This document shows, one piece after another, positions 28,467 to 38,605 of a DNA stretch of 64,000 nucleotides. Made by a program: the position numbers and the translations under genes. The notes under the pieces were generated by a model. The model ran no database searches. It was given only the letters and a program-made list of their open reading frames with translations, and was not told the origin of the DNA. Each line of letters opens with the position of its first letter. The stretch's first letter is position 1. Origin of the DNA: Azotobacter vinelandii CA (lineage in GTDB: Bacteria > Pseudomonadota > Gammaproteobacteria > Pseudomonadales > Pseudomonadaceae); NCBI RefSeq assembly GCF_000380335.1, contig NC_021149.1:1178001-1242000 (forward strand), in the 5' to 3' direction.

Positions 28467-29147
28467 TCACACTTCGCCCCAGCGGCGCAGCAGGTTGTGG
28501 TAGTTGCCGGTCAACTGGACCAGCGCCGGGTGATCCGGCACGTCGCGCGACAGGCTCTGGATCGCCTGGTCCATCTCGTACAGCAGGCTGCGCTGGGAGT
28601 CCTCGCGGACCAGGCTCTGCGTCCAGAAGAAGGAAGCGTAGCGCGCGCCGCGGCTGACCGGCGTGACCTGGTGGATGCTGGTGGCCGGGTAGAGCACCAG
28701 ATCGCCGGCCGGCAACTTGAGCCGCTGCGAGCCGTAGGTGTCCTGGATCACCAGCTCGCCGCCGTCGTATTCGTCCGGATCGCTGAAGAACAGGGTGGAG
28801 GAGAGGTCGGTGCGTACCCGTTCGGCGGAGCCGCGTACCTGGCGCACGGCGTTGTCGATGTGGAAGCCGAAGGTGCCGCCGTCGGTATAGCAGTTGAACA
28901 GTGGCGGATAGACCTTGTGCGGCAGCGCGGCGGACATGAATTGCGGGTTCTGCCACAGGCGTTCGAGCATGGCGCTGGCGATCTCCCGCGCCAGCGGGTC
29001 GTCCTCGGCGAGCTGCAGGTTGTGCTTGGTGCGCGCCGACTGATAGCCCGCGGTCACCTTGCCGTCGAGCCATTGCGCCTGCTCCAGTGCCTGGCGAATG
29101 CGCCGGACCTCGTCGCGGGAAAACACCCCCGGTATGTGTAGCAGCAT
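28467..29147 (-). CDS. piuC: PiuC, Fe(II)/2-oxoglutarate-dependent hydroxylase
   Basis: A 226-residue PKHD-type hydroxylase. The iron ligands are His96 and Asp98 (GFHIDN) and His159 (TSIHQVTP); the C-terminal Arg for 2-oxoglutarate is in [11 protein letters not shown]. The start is the ATG at 29147. It is divergent from the PiuA receptor gene, sharing a 177-bp AT-rich control region with Fur-like sites, and leads the piuC-Sel1 operon. The arrangement matches P. aeruginosa piuA-piuC. The dioxygenase at 21675-22355 is a paralogue of equal length. The true substrate of PiuC is not established; a siderophore or a protein side chain are both open. Confidence 0.94.
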   Translation of the reverse strand: MLLHIPGVFSRDEVRRIRQALEQAQWLDGKVTAGYQSARTKHNLQLAEDDPLAREIASAMLERLWQNPQFMSAALPHKVYPPLFNCYTDGGTFGFHIDNAVRQVRGSAERVRTDLSSTLFFSDPDEYDGGELVIQDTYGSQRLKLPAGDLVLYPATSIHQVTPVSRGARYASFFWTQSLVREDSQRSLLYEMDQAIQSLSRDVPDHPALVQLTGNYHNLLRRWGEV

Positions 29148-29167
29148 GCTGGCTGGCCCTTGTTAAT

Positions 29168-29182
29168 CGAGAATGTATCTCA
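29168..29182. promoter_or_regulatory. Fur-like site on the piuC side of the divergent promoter region
   Basis: CGAGAATGTATCTCA fits the 7-1-7 Fur pattern at about 9 of 14 positions and lies 21 bp upstream of the piuC start. Binding is inferred. Confidence 0.45.
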
Positions 29183-29263
29183 AATGATATTTTTTTCTAT
29201 TTTCCGGGTAAATGGTACGAAAGGTAAAGATTGAAAATTCGGTGCATTTGAAAATTGTATCTA

Positions 29264-29293
29264 TTGATTTCGAGAATTGTTCTCGAATAGAGT
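29264..29293 (+). promoter_or_regulatory. Predicted piuA promoter with embedded Fur box
   Basis: -35 TTGATT (29264-29269), 18-bp spacer, -10 TAGAGT (29288-29293). The spacer holds CGAGAATTGTTCTCG (29271-29285), a near-perfect 7-1-7 palindrome like the Fur consensus, placed to block RNA polymerase when iron is plentiful. Confidence 0.65.
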
Positions 29294-29324
29294 GCGCGCC
29301 GTTCGTTCGCCAGGGGGAAACGAA

Positions 29325-31586
29325 ATGTCGCGTATCAATGAGCGCCCGGCCGCCACGCCGCGCGTGCTGGCTTCCGCGTTGGGAGTCATGACGGCCTTCA
29401 GCTCGATCGGCGGGCTGCGTGCCGAGGAAGTGTCGCAGAAGAAACCGACGGAAAAGGATGCCGAGAAGCAGGGCGTCGTGTCGATGGAGGCGGACAGCAT
29501 CGTCGACGAGCGGGAGGGCGAGTACAAGGTCGAGTCGGCTTCGAAGAAGTTCACCGCGCCGCTACGCGAGACGCCCAAGTCGGTCACCATCATTTCCAAG
29601 CAGGTCATCGAGGACACCGGCTCGCTGAGCCTGGTCGATGCCCTGCGCACCACCTCCGGCATCACCTTCGGCGCCGGCGAGGGCGGCAACCCGGCGGGCG
29701 ACCGGCCGATCATCCGCGGCTTCAACGCCGAGAGCGACACTTTCATCGACGGCCTGCGCGACGTCGCCTCGCAGACCCGCGAGATCTTCAACATCGAGCA
29801 GATCGAGGTGAGCAAGGGGCCGGGCTCGGCCTATACCGGCGCCGGTTCCACCGGCGGCAGCGTGAACATGATCACCAAGACCGCCAAGCGCAACGATTTC
29901 CTCGATATCAGCCAGACTTTCGGTTCGGACCAGACCCGTCGTTCCACCCTGGACTTCAACCGGATGCTGAGCGACCAGATCGGCTTTCGCCTGAACCTGA
30001 TGAAGCACGACGCCAACGTCGCCGGCCGCGACGGGGTGGACGTCAGCCGCTGGGGCGTGGCGCCGACCATCACCTTCGGCTTCGACACCCCGACCCGCGC
30101 GACTTTCTCCTACTATCACGTGGAAGCCGACGATATGCCGGATTACGGCATTCCGCTGAGCCCGTCCGGTACCGGTTCGGTGCGCCGTCCGGTGGGTCAC
30201 AAGGACGCCTTCTACGGTTTGAGCAGCCGCGACTTCCGGGAAAGCAGCACCGATTCGGGCACCTTCAGGATCGAGCACGACCTCGCCGAGAACGTGACGA
30301 TCTCCAACTCCTTCCGCCAGGTGCGCACCACCCTCGACTATATCGCCACCAACCCGAACGACTCCGCGGCCGGGAATATCGAGCAGGGACTGGTGTGGCG
30401 CTCGCCGAAAAGCCGCAACTCCACTTCGGAAGGCTGGGTGAACCAGACCGATATCCGGGCGAAGTTCAAGACCGGCTTCATCGAGCACACCATGGTGGGC
30501 GGCATCGAGATCACCGACCAGGACGTGCACAACCGGCCCTACGCCTTCACCCAGGGAGCCGCTGGCCGGGTCTGTAGCTCGGCGCTGCTGGCCTCGGGCG
30601 ACTGTACGACCCTGAACAACCCGACCTACAAGGATTCCTGGTCGGGGTATTACACCGACGGTCTGGCCTATACCGACACCGATACCCAGACCAAGTCCGG
30701 CTACCTGTTCGACACCCTCAAGTTCAACGACCAATGGTCGCTGAACCTCGGCCTGCGCTACGACGACTTCGAAACCAAATCCTCGGGCTATTCCACGGGT
30801 GGCCGTGGTACGTCCGCGGGCAATTTCAAATACGAGAACAACAACAACTTCTGGAGCCACCAGCTCGGCGTGGTCTACAACCCGCTACCCAACGGCAGCA
30901 TCTACGTGGCCTGGTCGACTTCGCGCAACCCGGTCGGCGAGACCTCCGGCGAAGGCAGCGACAGCATCGCAACCGCTACCCAGGATCTCGAGCCGGAACG
31001 CAACCGCAACATCGAGCTGGGCACCAAGTGGGAGTTCTTCGACGGTCGCCTGGCGCTGGATTCGGCGATCTTCAAGACCAAGAAGTCCAACGCACGGGTC
31101 ACCGACCAGGATGGCCGGACGCAGAACATGGGTGAGGTCGAGATCAAGGGCTTCGAGCTGGGCGTCAGCGGGCGGCTCAGCCGCGAATGGCAGATCTTCG
31201 CCAACTACACTTACCTCGACAGCGAGATCGTCAACGGCGGTGTGGTCAACGGCGTCGACGGCGCCAACGACGGCAACGAGAACCCCAGCACGCCGGAGAA
31301 CAGCTTCAGCTTCTGGAGTACCTACCAGTTGTTCCCCTTCCTGACCGTCGGCGGCGGCGCCAACTACGTGGACTCGCGCTACGGCGACGCTGCCAACACG
31401 GCCCTGGTGTCCAGCTACTGGCGCTACGACGCCATGGCCAACCTGAAGGTGAGCAAGAACCTCGACCTGCAGTTGAACGTGCAGAACCTGACCGACAAGC
31501 GCTACTTCGACCAGATCTATCCGACCCACATGGCCCACGTGGCGCCGGGGCGCACCGTGCTGCTGGCCACCAACCTGCACTTCTGA
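29325..31586 (+). CDS. piuA: TonB-dependent siderophore receptor PiuA
   Basis: A 753-residue outer-membrane receptor. The ATG at 29325 follows CAGGGGGAAACGAA and an export signal (VLASALGVMTAFSSIGGLRAEE). An N-terminal MEADSIVDEREGEYKVESASKKFTAPL-type segment precedes the plug (KSVTIISKQVIEDTGSLSLVDAL, RPIIRGFNAESD, IFNIEQIEVSKGPGSAYTGAGSTGG, VNMITK). The barrel ends in the terminal aromatic LLATNLHF. The sequence and the piuC-Sel1 / piuA / reductase neighbourhood match P. aeruginosa PA4513-PA4516 (from memory). PiuA takes up iron complexes and serves as an entry route for siderophore-conjugated antibiotics. A Fur-type promoter lies just upstream. Confidence 0.95.
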   Translation: MSRINERPAATPRVLASALGVMTAFSSIGGLRAEEVSQKKPTEKDAEKQGVVSMEADSIVDEREGEYKVESASKKFTAPLRETPKSVTIISKQVIEDTGSLSLVDALRTTSGITFGAGEGGNPAGDRPIIRGFNAESDTFIDGLRDVASQTREIFNIEQIEVSKGPGSAYTGAGSTGGSVNMITKTAKRNDFLDISQTFGSDQTRRSTLDFNRMLSDQIGFRLNLMKHDANVAGRDGVDVSRWGVAPTITFGFDTPTRATFSYYHVEADDMPDYGIPLSPSGTGSVRRPVGHKDAFYGLSSRDFRESSTDSGTFRIEHDLAENVTISNSFRQVRTTLDYIATNPNDSAAGNIEQGLVWRSPKSRNSTSEGWVNQTDIRAKFKTGFIEHTMVGGIEITDQDVHNRPYAFTQGAAGRVCSSALLASGDCTTLNNPTYKDSWSGYYTDGLAYTDTDTQTKSGYLFDTLKFNDQWSLNLGLRYDDFETKSSGYSTGGRGTSAGNFKYENNNNFWSHQLGVVYNPLPNGSIYVAWSTSRNPVGETSGEGSDSIATATQDLEPERNRNIELGTKWEFFDGRLALDSAIFKTKKSNARVTDQDGRTQNMGEVEIKGFELGVSGRLSREWQIFANYTYLDSEIVNGGVVNGVDGANDGNENPSTPENSFSFWSTYQLFPFLTVGGGANYVDSRYGDAANTALVSSYWRYDAMANLKVSKNLDLQLNVQNLTDKRYFDQIYPTHMAHVAPGRTVLLATNLHF

Positions 31587-31612
31587 TGAGCAGGCTGCGA
31601 AGCTGCCGGAGG

Positions 31613-31626
31613 CCGCCCGCGGGCGG
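31613..31626 (+). terminator. GC palindrome after piuA, weak terminator candidate
   Basis: CCGCCCGCGGGCGG followed by TCTT, 27 bp after the piuA stop. The short T-run makes it weak, so some read-through into the reductase gene is likely. Confidence 0.35.
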
Positions 31627-31794
31627 TCTTCGCGCATCTGGTCGGCATACCGGGTAAAGGCTGAGTAAAGCCGGTTTGTTGCAAAAAGCTCTCGAATAGA
31701 ATCCTCTCACACTGCCGTGACGGCAGGCATGACGGGCGAGCGCATTTCGATTCCAGGCGTGTCGCCAGGGGTGATACCGATCGGGTGACATCAG

Positions 31795-34146
31795 GTGTTG
31801 AAGAAGATTCTTTTCCAGTTGCACTGGCTGTTCGGCATCACTGCCGGGCTGGTGCTGGCGGTCATGGGGGTGAGCGGCGCGAGCCTGTCCTACCAGGACG
31901 AGTTGCTGCGTTTTCTCAATCCGGGGGTGATGACCGTCGAGGTGCCGCAGGACGCCCGGGCGCTGACTCCGGACGAATTGCTCGCCAGCCTGCGCGGGCA
32001 ACTGGGGCAGCGCCGGGTGCTCGGGCTGACCCTGTCGAGCGCGCCGGAGGATGCCGCCCGGGTGAGCGTCGACGGCGCCGCTCCGCGCGGCGAGACCCTC
32101 TACGCCGATCCCTACAGCGGCGACCTGCTCGGCGCGGCGCGGGGACTGGATTTCTTCCGTTTCATGATGCAGGTGCATCGCTGGCTGGCCATCGGTGACA
32201 CCGGCAAGGCGATCACCGGCGCCTCGACCCTGATCCTGGTGTTCCTCTGCCTGTCCGGCCTCTACCTGCGCTGGCCGCGCCAGGCCGGCGACTGGCGCGC
32301 CTGGCTGGTCCTCGACTGGTCGCGCCAGGGGCGCGGTTTTTTCTGGGGCCTGCATGCGGTGGCCGGTACCTGGGTGCTGCTGCTTTATATGCTGGCCGCG
32401 CTGACCGGCCTGAACTGGTCCTACGATTGGTATCGCCAGGGCCTCTTCGCCCTGGCCGGCGAAACCGCCGCGCAGCACGGCGGACGCCGCGCTCCGCCTC
32501 CGGGAGGCGGGCAGGACGGGGCGGCGGCGCCGGCGATCGACCTCGATCCCTTGTTCCAGGCTTTTCGCCGCGAGGTGGGGGATACCTACCGGCAGGTCAA
32601 CCTGACGCTGCCCGAGCGTCCCGGCCAGCCGCTGCAGATCACCTATGTCGCGTCCGGCGCCGACCATTCCCGGGCGACCGACCGGCTGAGCCTCGACATC
32701 GCCAGCGGCATGCCGCTCGAGCATGAACGCTACGCGGACAAGAGCCTGCCCCGGCGCCTGCTCGCCAGCCTCTACCCACTGCATACCGGCGAGTATTTCG
32801 GCCATCCCGGGCGCGTGCTGATGATGCTCGCCAGCCTGGGCATGCCGTTGTTTTTCGTCACCGGCTGGCAGCTCTATCTCGATCGCCGGCGCAGCCGCCG
32901 CGCCGCTCGCGAGGCGCAACGGGCCCTGGCGCTGTCGGTCGAGGGCCAGCCGTGGCTGATCGGCTTCGCCAGCCAGAACGGTTTCGCCGAACGCCTGGCC
33001 TGGCAGGCCGCCGGCCAGTTGCAGGCGGCTGGCGCCGCGGTGCAGGTGCGTTCGCTGGCGCAGCTCGACGAGAGCGACCTGCGCGGTGCCGAGCGCGTAC
33101 TGTTCGTGGTCAGCACCTTCGGCGACGGCGAGGCGCCGGACAGCGCCCGTGGCTTCGCGCGCCGGGTGCTCGGCAGCGACTGCGAACTGAGCCACCTGCA
33201 GTACGCCCTGCTCGGGCTCGGCGACCGCCAGTACCCGCATTTCTGCGCCTTCGCCCGGCGTCTCGAGCAGTGGCTGAAAAAGCAGGGGGCCCGGGCGCTG
33301 TTCGCTCCGGTGGAGGTGGATGGCGACGACGGTGCGGCCCTGCAGACCTGGCGCGAGCAACTCGGCCGGCTGGTCGGCGGCGGCTCGCCGGCGGCGCAGG
33401 AGGAGCGCTTCGACGAATGGATGCTGCTGGCCCGCGAGTGCCTCAACCCGGGCAGCACGGCCGAACCGGTCTGGCGCCTGGTTTTCCAGGTGCCGGACGG
33501 GCAGCACTGGGAGGCCGGCGACCTGGTGGAGATCCGTCCACCGCAGGATGCGCTGCCGCGCTGCTATTCGGTCGCCTCGCTGGAAGAGGATGGTGTGCTG
33601 GAGCTGCTGGTGCGCCGGCAGCGGCGTCCCGACGGTACGCCGGGGCTGTGCTCCGGCTGGCTGTGCGAGCTGGCGCCGGGGGCCCGCGTGCCGATGCGTC
33701 TGCGCTCCAACGGCGGCTTCCGCCTGCCGGCGGACGACCGGCCGCTGCTGCTGATCGGCAACGGCGCCGGTCTGGCCGGGCTGCGCGGCCTGTTGCGCGA
33801 GCGCGTCCGGCGTGGCCAGAGCCGCAACTGGCTGATCTTCGGCGAACGCAGCGAGGCCCATGATTTCCTCTGTCGCGACGAGTTGCTGGCCTGGCAGACG
33901 GCGGGGCGGCTGGCCCGCCTCGACCTGGCCTTTTCCACCGACGCGGGAAGCAAGGTCTACGTGCAGGATCGCCTGCGCGACGCCGCCGACGTCCTGCGCG
34001 GCTGGCTGGCCGAGGGGGCCGTCATCTACCTGTGCGGCAGTCGTGGCATGGCTTCCGGGGTCGAGGCGGTGCTCATCGAGCTGCTCGGCAGCGCCGCGGT
34101 CGAGCGCCTGCGCGACGAGGGACGCTTTCGCCGCGATCTCTTCTGA
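31795..34146 (+). CDS. Fused PepSY membrane-flavodoxin-reductase protein (siderophore-iron reductase-like)
   Basis: A 783-residue inner-membrane electron-transfer protein. Residues 1 to about 380 form a PepSY transmembrane region with histidines near the helices ([28 protein letters not shown]). A flavodoxin domain begins near 385 ([29 protein letters not shown] near 439; [14 protein letters not shown]). An FAD/NADPH reductase half follows (RCYSVAS near 588, [30 protein letters not shown] near 745). It should carry NADPH electrons across the membrane to reduce ferric complexes. The start is the GTG at 31795 (a TTG next to it is an alternative). It lies downstream of piuA with a 208-bp gap and a likely promoter ending TAGAAT at 31697-31702. 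It combines in one chain what module 1 encodes as separate PepSY and reductase proteins. Confidence 0.92.
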   Translation: MLKKILFQLHWLFGITAGLVLAVMGVSGASLSYQDELLRFLNPGVMTVEVPQDARALTPDELLASLRGQLGQRRVLGLTLSSAPEDAARVSVDGAAPRGETLYADPYSGDLLGAARGLDFFRFMMQVHRWLAIGDTGKAITGASTLILVFLCLSGLYLRWPRQAGDWRAWLVLDWSRQGRGFFWGLHAVAGTWVLLLYMLAALTGLNWSYDWYRQGLFALAGETAAQHGGRRAPPPGGGQDGAAAPAIDLDPLFQAFRREVGDTYRQVNLTLPERPGQPLQITYVASGADHSRATDRLSLDIASGMPLEHERYADKSLPRRLLASLYPLHTGEYFGHPGRVLMMLASLGMPLFFVTGWQLYLDRRRSRRAAREAQRALALSVEGQPWLIGFASQNGFAERLAWQAAGQLQAAGAAVQVRSLAQLDESDLRGAERVLFVVSTFGDGEAPDSARGFARRVLGSDCELSHLQYALLGLGDRQYPHFCAFARRLEQWLKKQGARALFAPVEVDGDDGAALQTWREQLGRLVGGGSPAAQEERFDEWMLLARECLNPGSTAEPVWRLVFQVPDGQHWEAGDLVEIRPPQDALPRCYSVASLEEDGVLELLVRRQRRPDGTPGLCSGWLCELAPGARVPMRLRSNGGFRLPADDRPLLLIGNGAGLAGLRGLLRERVRRGQSRNWLIFGERSEAHDFLCRDELLAWQTAGRLARLDLAFSTDAGSKVYVQDRLRDAADVLRGWLAEGAVIYLCGSRGMASGVEAVLIELLGSAAVERLRDEGRFRRDLF

Positions 34147-34214
34147 AGTCGTCGCGCGGGGGCTATTCCTCCCGCAGGCTTGCGACAGAGCGGCGGAGGC
34201 TCCAAGCTAGCGCG

Positions 34215-34967
34215 ATGAAAACCGCTACCCGCATCCTTCTCAACTGCGACATGGGCGAGAGCTTCGGCGTCTGGAAAATGGGCAACGACGCGCTCGCCAT
34301 GCCGCTGATCGACCAGGCCAATCTGGCCTGCGGCTTCCATGCCGCCGACCCCCTGACCATGCAGCGCAGCGTGGCCCTGGCGGTGCGCCACGGGGCGAGC
34401 ATCGGCGCGCACCCGGCCTACCCGGACCTGGCCGGCTTCGGTCGCCGCCACCTGGACTGCTCGCCCGACGAGGTGCGCGCCCTGGTGCTCTATCAGCTCG
34501 GCGCGCTCGAGGCCTTCTGCCGCGCCGCCGGCACCCGCGTCGACTACGTCAAGCCGCATGGCGCGCTGTACAACGATCTGGTGCTCGACGACGAACTGCT
34601 CGGCGCCGTGCTGGAGGCCTGCGCGGCCTTCCGTCCGGGTCTGCCGCTGATGGTCCTGGCGCTGGCCGACAACGCCCGCGAGCGGCGGCTCGCCGAGGCC
34701 GCCGGGGTGCCGCTGCTGTTCGAGGCCTTCGCCGACCGCGCCTACCTGTCCGACGGCCGGCTGGCGCCGCGCCGCCTGGACGGAGCGCTGCACACGGACC
34801 CCGAGCGCATCCTCGTCCAGGCTTTGGCCATCGCCCGCGGCGAGCCTTTCCCGGACCTCGACGGCAAGCCGCTGCGCCTGCGCGCCGACAGCCTCTGCGT
34901 GCACGGCGACAACGCCGAGTCGCTGGCCGTGCTGCGCCGCCTGCGCGCGGCGCTCGACGCTCTCTGA
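34215..34967 (+). CDS. pxpA: 5-oxoprolinase subunit A (LamB/YcsF family)
   Basis: With PxpB and PxpC it makes the ATP-dependent 5-oxoprolinase that opens 5-oxoproline (pyroglutamate) to glutamate. It is 250 residues, the family length. Motifs: [11 protein letters not shown] at the N-terminus, [27 protein letters not shown], and VKPHGALYN; these Asp/His/Glu residues form the proposed catalytic site. The ATG at 34215 is preceded by GGAGG somewhat far upstream (34196). The stop overlaps the pxpB start (TGATG), giving a tight pxpABC operon that converges on the peptide ABC-transporter operon. 5-oxoproline arises spontaneously from glutamine and from peptide N-termini, so neighbouring peptide import makes sense. 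Confidence 0.95.
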   Translation: MKTATRILLNCDMGESFGVWKMGNDALAMPLIDQANLACGFHAADPLTMQRSVALAVRHGASIGAHPAYPDLAGFGRRHLDCSPDEVRALVLYQLGALEAFCRAAGTRVDYVKPHGALYNDLVLDDELLGAVLEACAAFRPGLPLMVLALADNARERRLAEAAGVPLLFEAFADRAYLSDGRLAPRRLDGALHTDPERILVQALAIARGEPFPDLDGKPLRLRADSLCVHGDNAESLAVLRRLRAALDAL

Positions 34968-35641
34968 TGCGCCTCGAACCCGCCGGCCCCGAAGCCCTGC
35001 TGCTGGTCCTGGCCGACCAGCCGGACGCCGGCCTGCCGCTGCGCATCGCCGCCCTGGCCGATCTGATCCAGCTCGAACTGGGGCCGCTGGTCGTCGATCT
35101 GGTGCCCGGTTGGACCACCCTGCTGCTGCATTACGATCTGCTGCGGACCGATCATCTGCAGCTCAGCAGGCGCCTGTTGCCCCTGCTCGAGGACTGGTGC
35201 GTGCAGGCGCAGCCTTCCCGCAGCGGGCATCTGCACGAGATCCCCGTCTGGTATGCCGGCGAGGACCTGGCCGAGGTGGCCCGCGCCTGCGCCCTGAGCG
35301 AGGCCGAGCTGATCGCCCTGCACAGCGGCGTGGAGTACCGGGTCGGCGCCATCGGCTTCGCCCCGGGCTTCGCCTACCTCGGCGAACTGGACGCGCGCCT
35401 GTCCCTGCCGCGCCGGCGCACGCCGCGCACCCGGGTACCGGGCGGCTCGCTGGCCATCGCCGAGCGGCAGACGGCGATCTATCCCCAGACTTCGCCGGGG
35501 GGCTGGCACCTGATCGGGCGTTGTCCGTGGCGCCTGTTCGACGCCCAGGCCGAGCCGCCCTGCGCGCTGGCGGTGGGCGACCGGGTGCGTTTCCTGGCCA
35601 TCGACGAAGCGGCCTTTCGCGCCGAGGGCGGTGCGCCGTGA
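34967..35641 (+). CDS. pxpB: 5-oxoprolinase subunit B (KipI family)
   Basis: A 224-residue KipI/allophanate-hydrolase subunit 1-type protein. Family motifs: IPVWYAGEDLAEVA near the middle, then HSGVEYRVGAIGFAPGFAYLGELD and RTRVPGGSLAIAERQTAIYPQTSPGGWHLIG. The start overlaps the pxpA stop by one base and its stop overlaps the pxpC start (GTGA). Works only in complex with PxpC and PxpA. Older annotation calls this family a kinase inhibitor; the operon context favours 5-oxoprolinase. Confidence 0.95.
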   Translation: MRLEPAGPEALLLVLADQPDAGLPLRIAALADLIQLELGPLVVDLVPGWTTLLLHYDLLRTDHLQLSRRLLPLLEDWCVQAQPSRSGHLHEIPVWYAGEDLAEVARACALSEAELIALHSGVEYRVGAIGFAPGFAYLGELDARLSLPRRRTPRTRVPGGSLAIAERQTAIYPQTSPGGWHLIGRCPWRLFDAQAEPPCALAVGDRVRFLAIDEAAFRAEGGAP

Positions 35642-36558
35642 CGGGCCTCGCGGTGATTCGCCCCGGGCCGTTCAGCCTGTTGCAGGATGCCGGCCGGCTG
35701 GGCTGGCAGCACCTCGGCGTGTCTCCCGCGGGCCCTCTGGACATCCAGGCGGCGGCCTGGGCGAACCGACTGCTGGACAATCCCCGGGGCACGCCGCTGG
35801 TGGAAATCGCCCTGGGCGGCATGGAGCTGGAAAGCGCGCTCGACACTTGGGTGGCGCTCTGCGGCGCCGAACTGGATATCCGCCTGGACGGCGCGCCACG
35901 GCCGAACTGGTCGCGCTTCGCCCTGCGCGCCGGGCAGCGTCTGAGCCTCGGTTTCGCGCGCAGCGGCCAGCGCGCCTACCTGGCGGTGGCGGGAGGCTTT
36001 CGCGCCGCTCCCGTGCTGGGCAGCGTGGCGACCCAGGAGCGCGAGGGGCTCGGCGGCCTGCACGGCGACGGCCGGCCGCTGTGCGCCGGGGACTTCCTGC
36101 CCTGCGTGCCGGTCGTCCTGCCCGGCGCCGCCAGCGTGCCCTGGCGCTTCGTGCCGGACTACCGGGCCGAGCCCTGCCTGCGGGTGATGCTCGGCGGCGA
36201 TGCCGGGGATTTCAGCGTGGCTGATCGCCAGCGTTTCTTCGCCCGGCCCTGGCGCCTCAGTCCGCAGTCCGACCGCATGGGGACGCGCCTTTCCGGCGAG
36301 CCCCTGCGGGCACCGGCCAGGCAGTGGTCGCTGGGAGTGACCGCGGGCGCCATCCAGGTGCCGCCGGACGGCCAGCCGATCGTGCTGATGGCCGACCGAC
36401 AGACCATGGGCGGCTATCCCATCCTCGGTTGGGTGCATCCGCTGGACCTGGGCTTGCTGGCGCAGTGCCCGGCGCACCGGGAGGTGCGTTTCGAGCGGGT
36501 GAAGCTGGGGGGGATGCAGGAGGATATTCGGGAGTTCTATCGGTTCTTCGGACGCTGA
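35638..36558 (+). CDS. pxpC: 5-oxoprolinase subunit C (KipA/biotin-dependent carboxylase-like)
   Basis: A 306-residue KipA family protein, starting at a GTG that overlaps the pxpB stop. It has the family N-terminus VIRPGPFSLLQDAGRLGWQHLGVSPAGPLD, then EIALGGMELE, and a C-terminal half with LSPQSDRMGTRLSGEPL and QPIVLMADRQTMGGYPILGWV, all standard for this subunit. Completes the pxpABC operon. Ends 113 bp from the convergent ABC transporter ATPase gene. Confidence 0.94.
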   Translation: MTGLAVIRPGPFSLLQDAGRLGWQHLGVSPAGPLDIQAAAWANRLLDNPRGTPLVEIALGGMELESALDTWVALCGAELDIRLDGAPRPNWSRFALRAGQRLSLGFARSGQRAYLAVAGGFRAAPVLGSVATQEREGLGGLHGDGRPLCAGDFLPCVPVVLPGAASVPWRFVPDYRAEPCLRVMLGGDAGDFSVADRQRFFARPWRLSPQSDRMGTRLSGEPLRAPARQWSLGVTAGAIQVPPDGQPIVLMADRQTMGGYPILGWVHPLDLGLLAQCPAHREVRFERVKLGGMQEDIREFYRFFGR

Positions 36559-36644
36559 GCGCTTGCCGGTTTTCGTGGCCTCACTTTCGCGAGGAAAGCG
36601 CGATGTCATGAGCGCGGAAAATGGGCCGGCCCCCCCGGCATACC

Positions 36645-36670
36645 GGCGGGTTACGCTGCACCAACCCGCC
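36645..36670 (-). repeat. Palindrome at the end of the ABC transporter operon
   Basis: Arms GGCGGGTT (36645-36652) and AACCCGCC (36663-36670) with a 10-base loop, directly after the dppF-type stop. The wording GGCGGGTTACGCTGC resembles a widely dispersed intergenic repeat. It may end transcription of the operon. Confidence 0.55.
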
Positions 36671-37630
36671 CTACACGAACCGCTCCGCATAATGACAAGC
36701 CACTTTCCGGCCATCGACCTCCCGCAGCGCCGGCACCTCTACCCGACAACGCTCCGTCGCATATAGGCAGCGCGGATGGAACACGCAGCCGGACGGCGGC
36801 TCCAGCGGGTCGGGCGGCTCGCCGGCGAGGCGGACGCGCTGGCGGCCCGGCTCGGGATGCAGGGTCGGCGTGGCGGCGAGCAGGGCCTGGGTGTAGGGGT
36901 GCAGCGGCTTCCGGTAGATCCTTTCGGCGGGACCGAGCTCCATGGACCGGCCGAGGTACATCACCAGCAGGCGGTCGGCGACGTGGCGCACCACCGCCAG
37001 GTTGTGGGAGATGAACACGTAGGCGGTGCCGAATTGCCGCTGCAGTTCCAGGAACAGGTTGAGCACCTGGGCCTGTACCGACACATCGAGCGCCGAGGTC
37101 GGCTCGTCGGCGACCAGCACCTTGGGACGCAGCATCATCGCCCGGGCGATGGCGATACGCTGGCGCTGGCCGCCGGAGAACATGTGCGGGTAGCGTGCAT
37201 AGTGCTCGGCGCGCAGGCCGACCTGGTCAAGCATCGCCAGCACCCTGGCGCGTCGCTCGGCGCCGGAAAGGTCGGTGTTGATGGCCAGCGGTTCGGCCAA
37301 CTGGTCGCCGATCCGCCGGCGCGGGTTGAGCGAGGCGTAGGGGTTCTGGAAGACCATCTGCACGTCGCGGCGCAGCAGCCGGTGATCGGTAGCGGCGACG
37401 TCCCGGCCGGCGATCCGCAGCGAGCCGGCGGTCGGCTCCTCGACCAGGGTCAGGGCGCGGGCCAGGGTCGACTTGCCGCAGCCGGACTCGCCGACCACCG
37501 CCAGGGTCTCGCCGGCCTCGAGCTCGAAGGACAGGCCGTTCAGCGCCTGGACGTTGGCCGCGGGACGGAACGGGCCGCGGGAGACACGGTAGTGACGGGT
37601 CAGGTCGCGGGCGATCAGCACCGGATTCAT
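36671..37630 (-). CDS. dppF: Di/oligopeptide ABC transporter ATPase, DppF/OppF type
   Basis: A 319-residue ATP-binding subunit. Walker A is GESGCGKS, Q-loop [17 protein letters not shown], signature [15 protein letters not shown], Walker [14 protein letters not shown]-loop [10 protein letters not shown]. The C-terminal oligopeptide-transporter extension includes the Cys-rich [15 protein letters not shown], which may hold an Fe-S cluster. Its ATG overlaps the preceding gene's stop (ATGA), so translation is coupled. Last gene of the dppABCDF-type operon read right to left. Confidence 0.94.
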   Translation of the reverse strand: MNPVLIARDLTRHYRVSRGPFRPAANVQALNGLSFELEAGETLAVVGESGCGKSTLARALTLVEEPTAGSLRIAGRDVAATDHRLLRRDVQMVFQNPYASLNPRRRIGDQLAEPLAINTDLSGAERRARVLAMLDQVGLRAEHYARYPHMFSGGQRQRIAIARAMMLRPKVLVADEPTSALDVSVQAQVLNLFLELQRQFGTAYVFISHNLAVVRHVADRLLVMYLGRSMELGPAERIYRKPLHPYTQALLAATPTLHPEPGRQRVRLAGEPPDPLEPPSGCVFHPRCLYATERCRVEVPALREVDGRKVACHYAERFV

Positions 37631-38595
37631 GGACTCTCCTGGTTGCGCGGGTGGAAGCAGCGCGCCAGGCTTCGGCGCCTGGCTTCCAGCGCTGGCCGAA
37701 GGGCGCGGCAGTCGTCCTGCGCATAGGCGCAGCGCGGCGCCAGCAGGCAGCCGGCGGGGCGGTCGTGATGGCCGGGGACGCTTCCCGGCAGGCCGCGCAG
37801 CGGGCGGCGCGCGGTACCGGCCTCGGGCAGCGCGGCGAGCAGCGCCTCGGTATAGGGATGCGCCGGGGCGTCGAACAGGCCGGGCAGTTCGCCGACCTCG
37901 ACCGCCTGGCCGGCGTACATCACGCAGACCCGGCTGGCGCATTCGGCGACCACGGCGAGGTCGTGGCTGATCAGCAGCAGGGCCATGCCGCGCTCGCGCT
38001 GCAGGTTCAGCAGCAGTTCGAGGATCTGCGCCTGGATGGTCACGTCGAGGGCGGTGGTCGGTTCGTCGGCGATCAGCAGGCGCGGCCCGGCGGCGATCGC
38101 CAGGGCGATGGCCACGCGCTGGGCCATGCCGCCGGAGAGCTGATGCGGGTAGGCCTCCAGACGGCTGGCGGCGGCCGGGATCTCGACCTGTTCGAGCAGC
38201 TCCAGGGCGCGCCGGCGGGCCTCGCGACCGCGCAGGCCGAGGTGCTGGCGCAGCACTTCCTCGAGCTGGAAGCCGATCCGGTAGCTGGGGTCGAGGGCGG
38301 CCAGCGGGTCCTGGAAGACCATCGCCAGCTCCTTGCCGAGCAGCCGGCGCCGCTGGCGTTCGCCGAGGGCGAGCAGGTCGTGACCGGCGAAGCGCAGGCG
38401 CCCGGCGGCGACCCGGCCGGGCGGATCGATCAGGCCGAGCAGGGCGAGCATGGCCTGCGACTTGCCGGAGCCGGACTCGCCGACGATGGCCAGCACCTCG
38501 CCGGCCTCCAGGCGCAGGTCGAGGCCGTCCACCACCGGCGGGGCGCCGGCGGGGCCGTAGCGCACGCTGAGGTTGTCGATTTCCAGCAGGCTCAT
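37627..38595 (-). CDS. dppD: Di/oligopeptide ABC transporter ATPase, DppD/OppD type
   Basis: A 322-residue ATP-binding subunit. Walker [10 protein letters not shown]-loop [15 protein letters not shown], signature [15 protein letters not shown], Walker [13 protein letters not shown], and H-loop [10 protein letters not shown]. The C-terminal Cys-containing segment ([15 protein letters not shown]) is shared with DppF. It starts 10 bp past the permease gene stop and overlaps dppF by 4 bp. Pairs with DppF as a heterodimeric motor. Confidence 0.94.
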   Translation of the reverse strand: MSLLEIDNLSVRYGPAGAPPVVDGLDLRLEAGEVLAIVGESGSGKSQAMLALLGLIDPPGRVAAGRLRFAGHDLLALGERQRRRLLGKELAMVFQDPLAALDPSYRIGFQLEEVLRQHLGLRGREARRRALELLEQVEIPAAASRLEAYPHQLSGGMAQRVAIALAIAAGPRLLIADEPTTALDVTIQAQILELLLNLQRERGMALLLISHDLAVVAECASRVCVMYAGQAVEVGELPGLFDAPAHPYTEALLAALPEAGTARRPLRGLPGSVPGHHDRPAGCLLAPRCAYAQDDCRALRPALEARRRSLARCFHPRNQESP

Positions 38596-38605
38596 GGTGC
38601 GTTCC

